From Panonychus citri (lineage: Eukaryota; Arthropoda; Arachnida; Trombidiformes; Tetranychidae), in assembly GCF_014898815.1 (NCBI RefSeq), contig NW_026515546.1:1226501-1290500 (forward strand): a stretch of DNA of 64,000 nucleotides. The letters run 5' to 3'. This document shows positions 1 to 11,760 of the stretch, in pieces. Positions within the stretch are counted from its first letter, which is position 1. Every line of letters starts with the position of its first letter. The translations under genes were made by a program, and so were the position numbers. The notes below the pieces were generated by a model, which was not told where the DNA came from, made no database searches, and saw nothing but the letters and a program-made list of their open reading frames with translations.

Positions 1-785
1 ATGATTTAAACAAATGAAAAATACTCACAATCAAAACCTTAATTACTTTGATGGTTTAAATTGTTGTTAATTATAATTTCCTGTTTCCAACAATCAAGGT
101 TTCATTTATTAATAAATATGAAAATACTAATATCATAACAATTAGAATTGAAGAAAAATAAAATTTAATTATCATTTGATTTGTACAGAGGGAAAGGTGA
201 ACAATTAATGATTTAAATTTTCAATGTTAACAATTAACAATCAATCAAAATGAGAAAACTGTTCAAACACAATTGACAACAATTAACTTAACACCTTTTC
301 TGAATATGATAAAAGTCAATTGATTAACTTTATTGACAAACTAATCAAGAAAAACTTTTAATTGTGATTAGATGAGACCAAGATTTACAAATAGTAACAA
401 TAATTAAGGTAAACAAATTGTCATGGTTATTAACCTGATTTGTTAATTGTTATTATTAACTATCAACAAAATGCCAATGTCATCATAATAAAAAAAAACA
501 GTAATCGTCATTATCATCATTTAAATAATCAACAGTTTTAATGGTTAACATTTCTAGTTAGTTGTTAGTTTACACTTGACAATTAACACTCAACAATTAA
601 ATTGTTCACAATCAAAATCATCTGATCATCAAGTGAATCTTGCATCTTGGACTCTCTTAATTAGTGTTAATCTAAATTGTTAATCAGTTGTCCAGTTTTG
701 TTGTTATATTCAATTGTTTGGATTGATTTAGTTTGGTGTTTTCAATTTTGTTGCTCTAATTGTTGGTTAATTGTTACGTACAACT
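1..785. other. Non-coding upstream of the EAAT gene
   Basis: AT-rich DNA with many AACAATTAAC-like words and no supported coding exon. It probably contains the upstream region and 5' UTR of the transporter that starts at 786. I see no clear TATA box and no RNA gene. Confidence 0.6.
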
Positions 786-2487
786 ATGGGTCTACTAATA
801 CGATTGGGTAAATTTTGTCGTAACAATTTGTTACCAACGTTAACGATGATCAGTGTAATCGTTTCAATTGGTTTGGGTATTGCTTTGCGATCGAAAGGAT
901 TTACTAATTGGACTGATCGACAATTAATGTACATTGAGTTTCCAGGGACAATTTTTTTACGATGTTTAAAGTGTCTCATAATTCCGATTATGATTACTAG
1001 TTTAATCTCATCATTAGCTAATCTGGATAACGCTGTTTTCGGTAAAATAGGCCGACGGGCCGTTGTATTTTACTTGACGACGACATTTTTATCAATCGTT
1101 TTGGGAATAATTTTAGTGATGATAATCCAACCAGGGAAAACGGATATAAACTCACCATCGACTTCATCATCATCATCATCATCATTAGAATCATCTGTAG
1201 ATATTAAAATGACAACAATTGATACGATTCTTGATTTACTGAGAAACATTTTCCCAGCGAATCCAATTGAAGCGACAATCTATTCAACTCGAACTGTCCT
1301 AACCAAGCCCGAAGATGCTAATGATACTTACAACAACGATATGTATTTATGGCCTTACAAGGAAACTCTTGAATCTAATACAAATATCATGGGAATCGTT
1401 ACAATATCGCTAATTGTTGGTATTGTTATCGCTAAACTTGATCAATCAGCTGAACCATTGAGATTGTTTTTCACTTCATGCAATGAAGTTACCATGTTCA
1501 TCACAACTTTTATAATTAAATTAACTCCAATTGGTGTTTTCTTCCTGATTTTACCAAGAATTTTATCCGTTGATTCAGTTGAATTGCTTTTACAAACCGT
1601 TGGCTGGTACACATTTACCGTTATCTTTGGTATCTTACTTCATGGATCACTATTGTTACCCTCAATATATTTCATTCTGACCCGAAAGAATCCATATAAA
1701 CTGATCATGCAATTATCGGCAGCACTTTTAACCGCCTTTGGGACATCATCAAGTACAGCGACACTTCCGGTAAGTTAATATTGACCCTCAAGTGACCAAG
1801 TGAATTTTAACCAAAAATTTTGGTTGCCCCTTGAATACAGTTAACGATGAAATGTCTCGAGGAAAAGGCCGGAATCGATCCAAGGATAACTCGATCATTA
1901 TTACCAATCGGTTCCGTCATCAATATGGATGGTACAGCCTTATACGAAGCGGTTGCCGCTCTTTTTATTGCTCAATCACGAAATGTTGACCTAAATTTAA
2001 CCAAAATAATTGTCACAAGTGTAACTGCAACAGCGGCTTCAATTGGAGCTGCAGGTATCCCTCAGGTATGAATAATTTAGATGATAACAATTGGAAGAAA
2101 TGATTTCTCATTGAATTATTCATTTGTCTTTTTCAGGCTGGTTTAGTTACCATGGTTATCGTCCTGAATGCTCTGGGTTTACCTGCTTCCGATATTTCAA
2201 TGATTTATATTGTCGATTGGTTCCTTGATCGACTACGAACTCCGTTAAATGTTATGGGCGACTCGTTTGGTGCTGCAATTGTCGCGCATATAAGTGAAAA
2301 TGATCTGAGAAAAATAGATGAAAGAAATAAAATCAATTCTAATTCAGTTTATTCACTTTCGCATCATAAACCATCAATTTCAATGATAAAATCGGTAAAT
2401 AATCAACAAACATTTCGGCAAGAAATTAATCAACCTGATAATCAATCAAATAGTAACAATTTTGAGCTTAAATTAAGCAACAATTAA
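786..2487 (+). CDS. SLC1-family excitatory amino-acid transporter (EAAT-like)
   Basis: Predicted sodium-coupled acidic amino-acid transporter of the plasma membrane, which in animals clears glutamate. Three exons, 786..1769, 1841..2065 and 2137..2487, join in frame to 519 residues. Seen: hydrophobic N-terminal helices from about residue 18; a serine-rich TM3-TM4 loop (seven Ser) with an NDTY glycosylation sequon; the hairpin-1 serine motif [10 protein letters not shown] across the exon 1/2 junction; [18 protein letters not shown] in TM7; AAGIPQAG in hairpin 2; and [19 protein letters not shown] in TM8. The TM8 arginine that pairs with the substrate side-chain carboxylate in EAATs is present, which argues for acidic substrates over the neutral-substrate ASCT type. 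The ATG at 786 is chosen because the codons before it offer no ATG. The C-terminal tail is Asn/Ser-rich and not informative. Length is typical of the family. Confidence 0.93.
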
Positions 2488-3649
2488 CTAATAATAACAA
2501 TTTTCTTCAACAATATTGAGAAATTTAAAAAAAATCAATTTTCCGATTTCTCTTATAATCAAGATACCAAATGTTTGCTCATTTAAAAATGTTAATTGTT
2601 TACAATTTAATTTTCTACTTATAATAAACACTCTTGTAAATTACAATCTAAAGCACACACAATTAACCAATCTCATTTCTGATTTAATCATCATTGAGAA
2701 AACAATATATAAATTGTTTGCTTTTCAACAAATTTGACTTTTGATCTTTCAGTTGAAAGCAAAGTCGCAACAATTAACTGATTTGTTACCATAAATTGAT
2801 ACCATCTAATTAAACATAGTGATAATCACTAAGTCGGCTAATTTTCCAGTAATCAAATTTAATGACAATCAAATTAACTGTTTGATGAAAGGGAAACAAA
2901 TGATCAACATTGAATATCATCATCATCTCATAAGATTAAACTAAAAGCTTTGCCAATTGATACACTCACTAAGTAAATCTACTTGTGAATATTTAATAAT
3001 AGATATTTGAAAAAGTCGAAGGTGGGAATTGAGTGAGCGGTGGAAAAGGGTTCAGGGTGGGAATTGTGAAGATTAATAAACAAAAAGTGATCTTATTATG
3101 AGCTAATAACACTCTCGATGTTAATAACATGAAGACTATTAAGTAAATACTTTTTCTTCCTCCTCATCCTCATCTTCCCCTGGGTGAGGGTTGGGATTTT
3201 TTATATTCTAATCCAATTCTATCTTCATTTATCATTATCATCATTATCATCCTTTTGTTAATAGAATCATTTTAATGAGAAACTATTAATTACTTTTGAA
3301 TATGAGATGTGATTTGGTTGATGTTTTGATTGTTCAACTTTTGAAAACTTTATTATGTTGAGTGTGTCTGTGTATTTCTGGTATAACAATTAGTTATTAT
3401 GATAATTTAATGATTAAATTGTCAATGATTAATTGGATTTTTTCTTTTCAAAATTAGATCATTTAGAAAACAATTAATCATTAATTAGTTAACTTTTATC
3501 AATCTTTGTGTTGATGTAAAATTATATCGAGATTAAAGTGATTAATTCTGATCTCTGTCATTGGACGTAATATATTGGCTCTTTTGATCCGCGGAATAAT
3601 ATTTTTCGCATTGATTCTGTGGTTTGAATCTGGAATTCTGTCCTGAAGA
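2488..3649. other. Non-coding gap, EAAT to the three-exon gene
   Basis: AT-rich spacer holding the 3' UTR of the transporter and the upstream region of the next gene. Around 3010-3070 there is a purine-rich, relatively GC-rich patch without a coding frame. No RNA gene or convincing exon is seen. Confidence 0.5.
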
Positions 3650-5116
3650 ATGAGGTAAGATTTCATAGATGATTAAACAGGGAAAAGTTAATTCTATTTT
3701 GAACTATTAGAAAATCAAAAGTACCGAATGTGGTTGATGATGATAAAGACGATGAGGATTCTAGTGGGTAAATAAACTTTGAATGTCCAATTTAACCAAT
3801 GATGAAATTGATTTCCCTGTTTATTTAAACTCTTAGATTATATAATTTCTCACTTTTGCTAATTAATTGGTGTGAGAAAGTTATTTTTATAATTATAGTC
3901 AGTTTGTTTAAAATCGATGGAATAAAAAATGGTTAACCCCTTGGTTCATCAACTTTTAGTCAGTTTTAAAGTTAATTGTTGCCACTAACGATTTAGTTTT
4001 TATCAATTCAATTTAATAATTCTTCTCATTTAAAAGAAAATCAACATCCAAATTATCTCATTTTGTATTTAACTTTCGGTCTGAACATTTGAATAATTGT
4101 CAATTTTTTCTTATCTGATAATTTTTAAAGTTTAAATTTTTCCATATTTTTATTAACTTTTTAAGCTCAAAATGAATCCTCTTGTACATTACCGAACACT
4201 GAACCATCGAAGGAATAATCCCCTGGAAACTACAGGGCTATTCAGCTATTTTTACGATATTTTGTGCGATTTTCTCAGCAACTAAGAGTCATAGGGACTC
4301 ATGACTTGAGTGGTACGAGTTTGAGCTATAACTCATTGTCATATCCAAAGATCAAGGTCATTCAGGTCATTGTTGGAAGAAAACGTTCCTAGGTCATCTG
4401 AAGGTAATTCAATAGTAAAATGTTCAGAGATTCTACTAGAAGTTTTGAGGTTTCTATGATTTTTTCAATGCACGTTGCAATTTATTGAATAGAAGATTTG
4501 TAACAATTATTCAAATAAACTGTAACATCTCAAGACCTGTGACAACAATCTCTAAACTCAGTTGCTGAGAAAATCGCAAAAGCCACCGGTAAATATAGCT
4601 TAATAGCCCTGATCAATCTTCTAATATCATCATTAATTAATTTGTTTACATTTTAAAAAAATCAACACCATGGAGATAAACAAAACTTCAATGGAGACTT
4701 GAAAATATTTTGGTTAACCTAACAACCTAAAAGAGCGCGAAATTCAAATTTGATTTTTTTTCTCAAAAAAAGAAAAGAACAATCTCTCTCAATTTTTAAT
4801 CTACTTTTGTATTAATACTATTTCTTTTTGTTATTAGAGATTAATCTTATCAAATGATATCCCATTTGCGACGGATTTAATTACTTCAAGGCTCGGTATC
4901 AACTCTACTGATGGTCGGGATAATGTCGTCTCATTATTGGGTCAATTCAAGAACATTACCCAATTTATATCTACTGATGGTCCATCGATATTGCAAACAA
5001 TTGACACTTTTCTACGAAAACTCAAAATGTACATGGAATGTATCGAATTGGATAAATTGGAAGCATATGAAAGTGAAGATGAAATGGTTCGTCGTGGTGG
5101 AGAGTTTCTCTCTTAA
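3650..5116 (+). CDS. Small unknown protein, three exons
   Basis: Not recognised. I infer exons 3650..3654, 3711..3767 and 4840..5116, giving 112 residues. The first intron has GTAAGA/TATTAG ends; the second uses GTAAAT and an acceptor ending at 4839, two bases past a TATTAG that would give a stop. The product begins MRKSKVPN, has an acidic stretch (DDDKDDED), then a mostly helical, soluble segment with SLLGQFKNITQF and ILQTIDTFLRKLKMYMECI, and ends EMVRRGGEFLS. There is no signal peptide, membrane segment or catalytic motif. The last exon has 92 open codons with protein-like composition, which is the main support; the first two exons are weaker. The second intron (about 1.07 kb) is unusually long for the window because it carries two repeats (4233-4611 and 4632-4783). 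Confidence 0.5.
4233..4611. mobile_element. Non-autonomous DNA element with 54-bp inverted termini (MITE-like)
   Basis: Bases 4233-4286 and the reverse complement of 4558-4611 match at about 43 of 54 positions. Both begin CAGGGCTATT and both share GCGATTTTCTCAGCAACT at the inner end. The 379-bp interval has no coding frame. No clean target-site duplication is visible at the edges, so the superfamily cannot be assigned; CAGGG ends occur in several DNA-transposon groups. It lies in an intron of the three-exon gene. Confidence 0.7.
4632..4783 (+). repeat. 152-bp dispersed repeat, copy 1
   Basis: Matches 12431-12582 at 151 of 152 bases in the same orientation; the only difference is one A/G near the 3' end. 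It contains GGTTAACCTAACAACCTAAA and short inverted segments (A7TCAA near 4652 against TTGAT8 near 4750). There is no open frame of useful length. It sits near the 3' end of an intron. Confidence 0.9.
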
Positions 5117-5361
5117 TTTCATTCTCTTAAATTCTCTTGTCTAATACAGTAAGTGTAAGTGAAAGTTAGTTTGTATCTAAATAGAATTTGAATTAATGAT
5201 TCCAATTAATTGAGATGCATATCAGGTATTGTTTGTGATTGTTTTCCAATCAAGAATTGAAATGGTAAAGTCATTATGAAATGTGATCGATTGAAAAGAT
5301 TTCGATCAGTTTTCTGTATTCAACTTTAGTTTCCAAAACAGAAAGAACTCTGAATTGTGGC

Positions 5362-6591
5362 ATGAAAATGAAAGCGAAACCAACCCAAGTTATCAACAAA
5401 CGAGGTGCTTTATGGAAAGCGTTTCGTCAGTCGTTGGTGTTTACCAATGATCAACTGATTCCTTTCATCATCTGTTGTTTAGGTGCGTTAACACAGGTAA
5501 CAGATCTATTGGCCATTTATTTTTCATTCCAAACGATGACCCTGATCAATTTGTATAGTCCAATGTTCATCAGTCTACCTGCTGTCTCTTTGTGCTACAA
5601 ATATGATCTCAACGAGAATTTGGTAAGACAGAAAGTGTCCCGATTCAATGAATCGTTAGAAATCGATATCGATGAGCTGAGATTCAATTTAACTTTGGGT
5701 GAACTAAATGATGTCACACCTACAGCCGAACAACTTGTAACTGATTGTATCGTTGCTAATTCATCTTTGCCGATCTTTGGTGGAGTTAATTATGTCGATT
5801 GTTTCAGTGTAGCGCCAGTAAAGGTTAATCTGAATGCTCATCGAAAGTGTTTCACTTTCTTTCATGGCAAAGAATCACCTTTCATCTATCCAAAGAGCAT
5901 CTTCTATGATGAATACTTTTTAACTTTTATCGTTAATATAAGTATCACTTCTCATCCATATTTTCAGATGATCATTCATGATACAGACACGAAAGTCTCT
6001 CTCAACTATGGTAGCTCTGAAATGATCACCATGGACACTAATCGATTCAATGACTTTGTCTTCACCTATTATACAGAACAGATCATGGGAATGGAATCTC
6101 CTTATTCAAATTGTTTTCTCTATCATGATAAAAATGGTAAAACTAAACACGATACAATCAAAGAGTGTATATTCAATTCAATTTATGGTGATTATCGAGC
6201 ATTCGAGGATAATATTCTTGTTCAAATTCCTTTCGAACCTGATAATGTTTCATTTGTCAGAGGAATCAGAGCGACTCGTTACCGATCTCATTGTGAAATT
6301 CAATATGATAAACCCGAATGTCGAACTAAATCTTATCAATTGGTTCTATTAAGATCATTAAATAATTCTGACTACAATTTGATTCATGGACCTGGAATCA
6401 TACAAATTATGTTTGGTTATCCCATTGGGTCGCAAATTAATGTCACCATGCAACCTAAACAAGATACACTCGAATATTCATGTTATATCGCAAGTATTAT
6501 CAATTTGTGGCTCGAAATATCAGTTCTTGGTGTCGTACAATTTGTTTTCAAACAAACTCGAAAAATGGCCATGAAATATCTTTCGAAGTGA
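5362..6591 (+). CDS. DEG/ENaC-like (amiloride-sensitive sodium channel family) protein, short
   Basis: Single exon of 409 residues. Degenerin/ENaC/ASIC proteins are trimeric cation channels with two membrane spans and a large Cys-rich extracellular loop. Seen here: a first hydrophobic span at about residues 30-58; then FISLPAVSLCYKYD, matching the family's post-TM1 FPAVTIC signature; a loop of about 300 residues with scattered cysteines and several N-glycosylation sequons; a pre-TM2 segment YSCYIASI; and a second span NLWLEISVLGVVQFVF in the place of the family's GLxLGxS pore/TM2 motif. The G-x-S selectivity motif is not canonical. It is shorter than usual (500-700 residues) with almost no cytosolic tail, so it may be a divergent or regulatory member. 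An upstream non-coding exon cannot be excluded. Confidence 0.72.
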   Translation: MKMKAKPTQVINKRGALWKAFRQSLVFTNDQLIPFIICCLGALTQVTDLLAIYFSFQTMTLINLYSPMFISLPAVSLCYKYDLNENLVRQKVSRFNESLEIDIDELRFNLTLGELNDVTPTAEQLVTDCIVANSSLPIFGGVNYVDCFSVAPVKVNLNAHRKCFTFFHGKESPFIYPKSIFYDEYFLTFIVNISITSHPYFQMIIHDTDTKVSLNYGSSEMITMDTNRFNDFVFTYYTEQIMGMESPYSNCFLYHDKNGKTKHDTIKECIFNSIYGDYRAFEDNILVQIPFEPDNVSFVRGIRATRYRSHCEIQYDKPECRTKSYQLVLLRSLNNSDYNLIHGPGIIQIMFGYPIGSQINVTMQPKQDTLEYSCYIASIINLWLEISVLGVVQFVFKQTRKMAMKYLSK

Positions 6592-7418
6592 AACAAAATC
6601 AGTTTAATTGATGAAAAGTTTAAGATAATAATTGTTTAGTTGATGGTAAATTGTTCTTTTCATAAACATTAACCTTCGAGTTGATTAAGTGTCTATGAAA
6701 AAGGAAAAGATTTTCTTCTCATCTTAATATCAATTCTATTAATAGAAATGAAGCGAATTTTTTTTTTTTCCATGAGAGAAGAAGTAAAATTCTGTGATTT
6801 AGGTTTCATCCATTTTATCTTCTTTCATTATGGAAGATTCAATAAAAATATTCATTCGAAGGTAAATTATTGTCGTAATTTTATGAATGATAATACATTT
6901 GGTATTCTTTTATTATTCCATTGAAATGATCTTCTCTGGTTTCTCATTTCCATAAACTCGAGTTATCCAAGGTGTAAATGAAACTTGAAGATGTGATATT
7001 GTCTTAGTTGTAAATCAGTCTAATTCTCCATCAAAATAAAAAAGAAGACGAAATTGTCTCCCATGGAAAGATTGCCAATTTCCATTGGTTCCCTCGTCAT
7101 GATGATGGCATCTAAAGGCAACACCTTATACATCTGAATTCAGCTTTTGCTGATCCAAAAACCACCGAATCACGAGTTTTTTCACAATTTTGCCAATTCC
7201 CCATCTTCATACATTTCTTGAATCATCTCCCTCATCTTATAAGCGACTCATTTCTGTCATTCTTAATATTCTCGCTTTATATTAAATTAAAGTTTAATCC
7301 ATTTTGTATCATGTAGCTAAATATCTTGTTCAATTCAGTGATTCAGTTGAGTGTTTTTCTTGTGTATCAACTGTTTTCAAACCTTTTCTTGCTCTTTTCT
7401 AACACCATATTGACCTAA
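6592..7418. other. Non-coding gap, channel gene to SSUH2
   Basis: AT-rich spacer. It should contain the 3' UTR of the channel gene and the 5' UTR of the SSUH2 homologue (pyrimidine-rich stretch near 7340-7415). No RNA gene or further exon is seen. Confidence 0.5.
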
Positions 7419-10277
7419 ATGTGGCGTTACGGTGATCCCGGTTCTATGCGAAGTGACAAAAGAAGAGGTTTAGGAACATACAACCACGACAACAAGAGAG
7501 GTCGGAAATTTGGCTTCAAAGGTGGACTACATGGTGTTCATGGTAGAGGTTGTCACACAAACACATCAAGCTATCGTAAACAAAGTATAAAAGAATCAAA
7601 TTCATCTCGATCATCTTCATTCAAATCATCTTTTAGAAAACAATATTCATTTCGAGGTAAACATGTGAAAAACTTTCAATCGCTTGCCTTGAATGAACAA
7701 TTAATGTAAATATATTATTATCACATTAAGATAATCGTCGATCAGTTTAAAACAAATGAAGAGTTCGAAACAGGGCTAATGTTTTATCTTTACTTGAGTA
7801 TTTGGAGCAAATTCAAACTTGACAGAATCTGAATCAGCTGAAAACGTCAAACAAAACGATTCTTTGGTAGAATCATGAATTTGACAGATTAGAGCAACGA
7901 TTCAGTCTCTTTGTCATTTACAATCAAACTAATTGCTAATTCAATTTCGATTATCTAGCCACACCTCCACCAGATTCATTCGATGATGATGCCGATTCTG
8001 ATCCACCTTCATTGACTGAAATGAATCTAATCCAAGGCTATGAAAACACTAAATTCACAGCAAGTAAGTCTTACTCTAATCAACTAATTTCGTTGATTAT
8101 CTGTGTGAAAAATGATTAAGGAAACATTATTAATCTTTCATCAACTTTTCGCTTTCTCAACTAATACATGTACTTATGAAATGGATAAATTCAACTGAAG
8201 AAGCCAAAAACTGTTTACTTAATCATAATTAGCCCTGTTTGTGAGCATGTTAAAGACTTAATAATTAAATTAAACTCTGTAAATCAACTAGTCTAGTTAC
8301 AAAAAAAACTCTTGATAATATTGTCAGTAGTTAGTCCTGCTAGTACAAGTTGGTTTATGATGGTATACAATTATTAATAGTTGATTAGTTGAATCTAATT
8401 GTTGATGGAAGGGCAATTCTCAGCTTACCTTAATCGTTGTTCACCCAATAGTTTTGGTAAATCAGGTAAAAGTCGTATTTATCTCAATTCTTATCAAATT
8501 TGTATTTTATAAATAAATTTTCTCGATTTATCTTAGTAAATATACCACCACCTCAGCCTTTTATCACCAATACACCAGTACATGACCTCGTGCCATTGAG
8601 ATCGTCAGTTTCTGGGTAAGTCAATTCACTGTTCTTTAACATAACAATTCTGTTCAAATGAGAACTTGGTTCGTGAAATTAACCTCGTTGCTAGTTAATA
8701 AATGGTTTCTTTGAATAAAAAGTCGTGAAAAATGAGTTTCGAATGAGTTTTCAACGATTCGCGTGAGAAGTGAGTAAAATTGTGGTGAAAATGATGGAAG
8801 AGAATAAGGGGATTGTGGATATTAAGAAAAGGTGCCAAAGATGTTTCGCTTGGAAACTTTAAGACATTAATAGAACTTTGAGAGCAGCTTCAATTGATTA
8901 ATAAGCTGAATAATTGAGCTTAAATTTCGAGGCAACGGAGTTGCAATTTTGTATTAAGGAAAAAGATGCAAAAAGAGGCAGGAATTGAAAGGAGAAAAAT
9001 AAACACAATCTCATGTTTGTTTTCCAGAATAACAGAAACAAATGAACAAGATGCACGTGAAGCTCTAGTTAAATATGTTTCATCGCATTATTGTTATGGC
9101 AAAGGAGTCGCTAAGAACATGATCATCACCAAGATGGATCATTATAACGCTTATCATGTAAGTTTAAATAAAATCTAAGAAGATTTTACTTATCATTTTT
9201 CACCCTTATTCAAGTACTCACTTGAAACTTTTACTGAGAACAGATCAATTTGTTGGACTTACGAAGCTTATATCGGAGGTCATCTTGATGGTCCAATATC
9301 TGGCCCGGCCCCCCAACCGTGGGATATTGTTGTTGACCCTCCAAAGGCTTTTGATTGTCATTCAATATCTTTGCCTGTCCCTCATACTGGTTGTCTAAGA
9401 AACTGTCATACCTGCGGAGGTGTTGGACGAAAACGTTGTTATACTTGCATTGGAACAGGTTGGGTAAGGTTGAATTTAGAGCTAATCGTTCAATGGAAAG
9501 TATAAATAATCAGCATTTCGATTAATTAATATCTTAGGAAAATTGTTATTCTTGTTCGGGAGATGGATACAAACCGCATCCTTTTGTCCAAGGCAATACC
9601 GAGCGATGTTTCCATTGTCATGGCATCGGTAAGAAAAAGTGCTACCGATGTAACGGCGATGGGATGAGTAGCTGTAAAATTTGTTCTGGAACCGGTCAGA
9701 TCAAATGCTTTATTAAATTGAAAGTTAATTGGTAAGTCATGTTTGAATTTTTAGCAACTTGAACTAAATAATTATGATTTCTGGTTAACCTCAGGATCAA
9801 TCATGTTGATGATTTTTTCATTGAACACGAAGATATTCCCGTTGATTTGCTTAAACAAGTGACCGGTCAGATTGTTTTCGATGAAACAAGTGAAAAAGTA
9901 AGCGCAATCATCGATGGACAGTAATTACTTATTCACTCGAACAATTTATTCAATTTTGCCCCAAGGTTTGGCCAATTGACCATTTTCCTGAAAACGTTAT
10001 CAACAAAGCGAGTGCTGATTTACTGAGCAAACATGTCAACTCGTACTTTTGCCAAGAGAAACCTTTGATTCAGGTAGATCCAAGTGGAAACAATCAGTTG
10101 ATTTTAATATTTTCATTTACTTTTTATTAGAGACAAAGGATCTATCGTATTCCAATAAGCAGAGTCACTTATTCATGGCGGAACAAATTAAGAAAGTTCT
10201 GGGTCTACGGAAATGAAAGGAGTGTCCTGGCACCCGATTATCCACAAAAATATTGTTGTGGGTGTACAATCAGCTGA
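7419..10277 (+). CDS. SSUH2 homologue (ssu-2 family, DnaJ-type Cys-rich repeats)
   Basis: Nine exons join in frame to 450 residues: 7419..7656, 7959..8063, 8537..8615, 9028..9157, 9215..9463, 9538..9731, 9795..9897, 9966..10073 and 10131..10277. Residues 1-79 are basic and Gly/Ser-rich, followed by a Pro/acidic linker (TPPPDSFDDDADSD). The conserved core starts at NIPPPQP, continues through AREALVKYVSSHYCYG and YSLETFTENRS, then has CxxC zinc-type pairs: CHTCGGVG, CYTCIGTG, CYSCSGDG, CFHCHGIG, CYRCNGDG and CKICSGTG. This arrangement, like the DnaJ cysteine-rich domain, defines the SSUH2 family. Its biochemical role is poorly known; the nematode gene was named as a suppressor and the human gene has been linked to tooth development. 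The family assignment is firm; exon 1, used from the donor at 7657, is less certain. Confidence 0.88.
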
Positions 10278-11144
10278 GATGTTTAAGTTTTTGTACCAAC
10301 AATTTTTCTACCACAAATACCAAGAAATTGCCAATAAATTAATGTTTTCATCAACGAAAAACTGGATTACAATATCGGGTAATAATCCATTGAATCGGTT
10401 AGTGAAACTCAAATTATGACCAGAAAATTAGTAATATTCACATTTCTAAATTCATTGTGATCCAACTTTTAATTACATCAGTCAAATTAGATTGTCAATG
10501 ATTTTGTGAAGGGATTCAATGAGCATTAATGGTTGCCTATTGTCTACTGTTTGACTCTCAAATCGCTTGGAGAGTAATTATCAACTAACAAATCATGTGT
10601 GACTTTATTAATTTGAATCATTAAATCAGCTTAAAATTTGAAAACGAAAGTGTAGTTGAGAGTATCAATCAATAATGAGATCTAAACTTGACTTGAGGAA
10701 GTACAAGATAAATTGAGCCTCTCATATGAAAATTGATTAATCCATTTGATTAATCAATATCATCCAACCGAATCGTAATATTTCAATAATTAGATTCCCG
10801 TTGTTTAATTGATACAAATTAAAACTGACAATAATTATCATCTGTCTTAATATTCATTTCCCAATCATGGGTTTGGTGGACTTGACTCAATTATCATGAT
10901 TATAAAAGTTTTCTCAGAATAGTTTTTAATACAAAAAAAAGAGATTGTATTTAACATGAAAAGTTGATCAGATCACTTAACCATCACATCGATGAACAAT
11001 TAATGATCAGGATATCATCATGGCTTATATATAAGACGAGCCATACAGTCAATTGAATCAATATCCACTCGAAAGTGCAATCATCAACTTTATCATTTCA
11101 AACTTATTGTTTCAATAATCTTTTTTTTTTGAGTTGATATTCAA
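10278..11144. other. Non-coding gap with the promoter of the next gene
   Basis: Holds the 3' UTR of the SSUH2 homologue and the promoter of the small secreted-protein gene at 11145. Apart from the TATA box near 11028 I see no structured element or exon. Confidence 0.55.
11026..11035 (+). promoter_or_regulatory. TATA box
   Basis: TATATATAAG lies about 110 bases before the ATG at 11145. A start site some 25-30 bases downstream, near 11055-11060, would give a 5' leader of about 90 nt. It is one of the clearest TATA boxes in the window and suits a tissue-restricted, highly expressed secreted protein. Confidence 0.65.
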
Positions 11145-11710
11145 ATGGATGAAATTAAATGTTTCGTTTTTTGCTGCTTAGTTGTTGTTAGTATTCACTC
11201 AGTTTCGGCAGGTCATAAAGGTGGACATATTATCATTGCCGGTGGTGGAAGTGGGCCACCTTCTCCACCTCAACCTGTTCCTTTCCCAGTTCCAGTTCCA
11301 GTTCCAATTCGACACCCTGTTTATATCCCTGTTGGTGAGTAATATTTACATCAAACATTTTTCATCATAGTAATTTGTTTTCCTCGCTACAGTTAAGCAT
11401 ATCCCTTATCCTGTAACAAAGCATATCCCGATCCATGTTCCCGTTCACGTTCCTGTTCATGTGCCCATTAAAGTTCCAGTTCATATTCCGTAAGTATTGA
11501 TAATTGTTGGTCCTTTGAAATTAATACTCAAATTGATTATTTATCAACAGGGTTAAAGTTGAGAAACATTATGAACATCATCACGCAGGTTGGTCTCATT
11601 TTGATGGAAATACTTTCGGTGAGGACGACCTTTATGACCACAATTATAAAGATGGTTTGGGGATCGGCTTTGGCAATAGCGATCATTATGGTTACCAATC
11701 TTTAAAATGA
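11145..11710 (+). CDS. Secreted Pro/Val/His-repeat protein (cuticle- or silk-like composition)
   Basis: Exons 11145..11334, 11393..11489 and 11551..11710 give 148 residues. The N-terminus is a signal peptide (CFVFCCLVVVSIHSVSA, cleavage near residue 22), followed by a Gly/His-rich patch. Then come dipeptide-like PV repeats (PVPFPVPVPVPI), and a run of HIP/HVPV units (HIPIHVPVHVPVHVPI) encoded by exon 2. The tail is His/Asp/Tyr/Gly-rich. Such PV/PVP repeats are seen in arthropod cuticle and other structural secreted proteins, but no defined domain such as the Rebers-Riddiford consensus is visible, so function is not assigned. A TATA box upstream and an AATAAA at 11755 downstream support a complete gene. 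Confidence 0.8.
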
Positions 11711-11754
11711 TCATTTTCCATCATTCACTCAAATGATGAATTTACAAAACTCGC

Positions 11755-11760
11755 AATAAA
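11755..11760 (+). promoter_or_regulatory. Polyadenylation signal
   Basis: AATAAA 45 bases after the stop codon of the secreted repeat protein, followed by a T/G-rich stretch. It fits as that gene's 3' processing signal. Confidence 0.65.

Noticed and set aside
7768..8240. Perfect 13-bp inverted pair AAACAGGGCTAAT / ATTAGCCCTGTTT
   Set aside because: The interval contains an authentic SSUH2 exon, and the similarity does not extend inward, so a chance match or unrelated fragments are more likely than one element.
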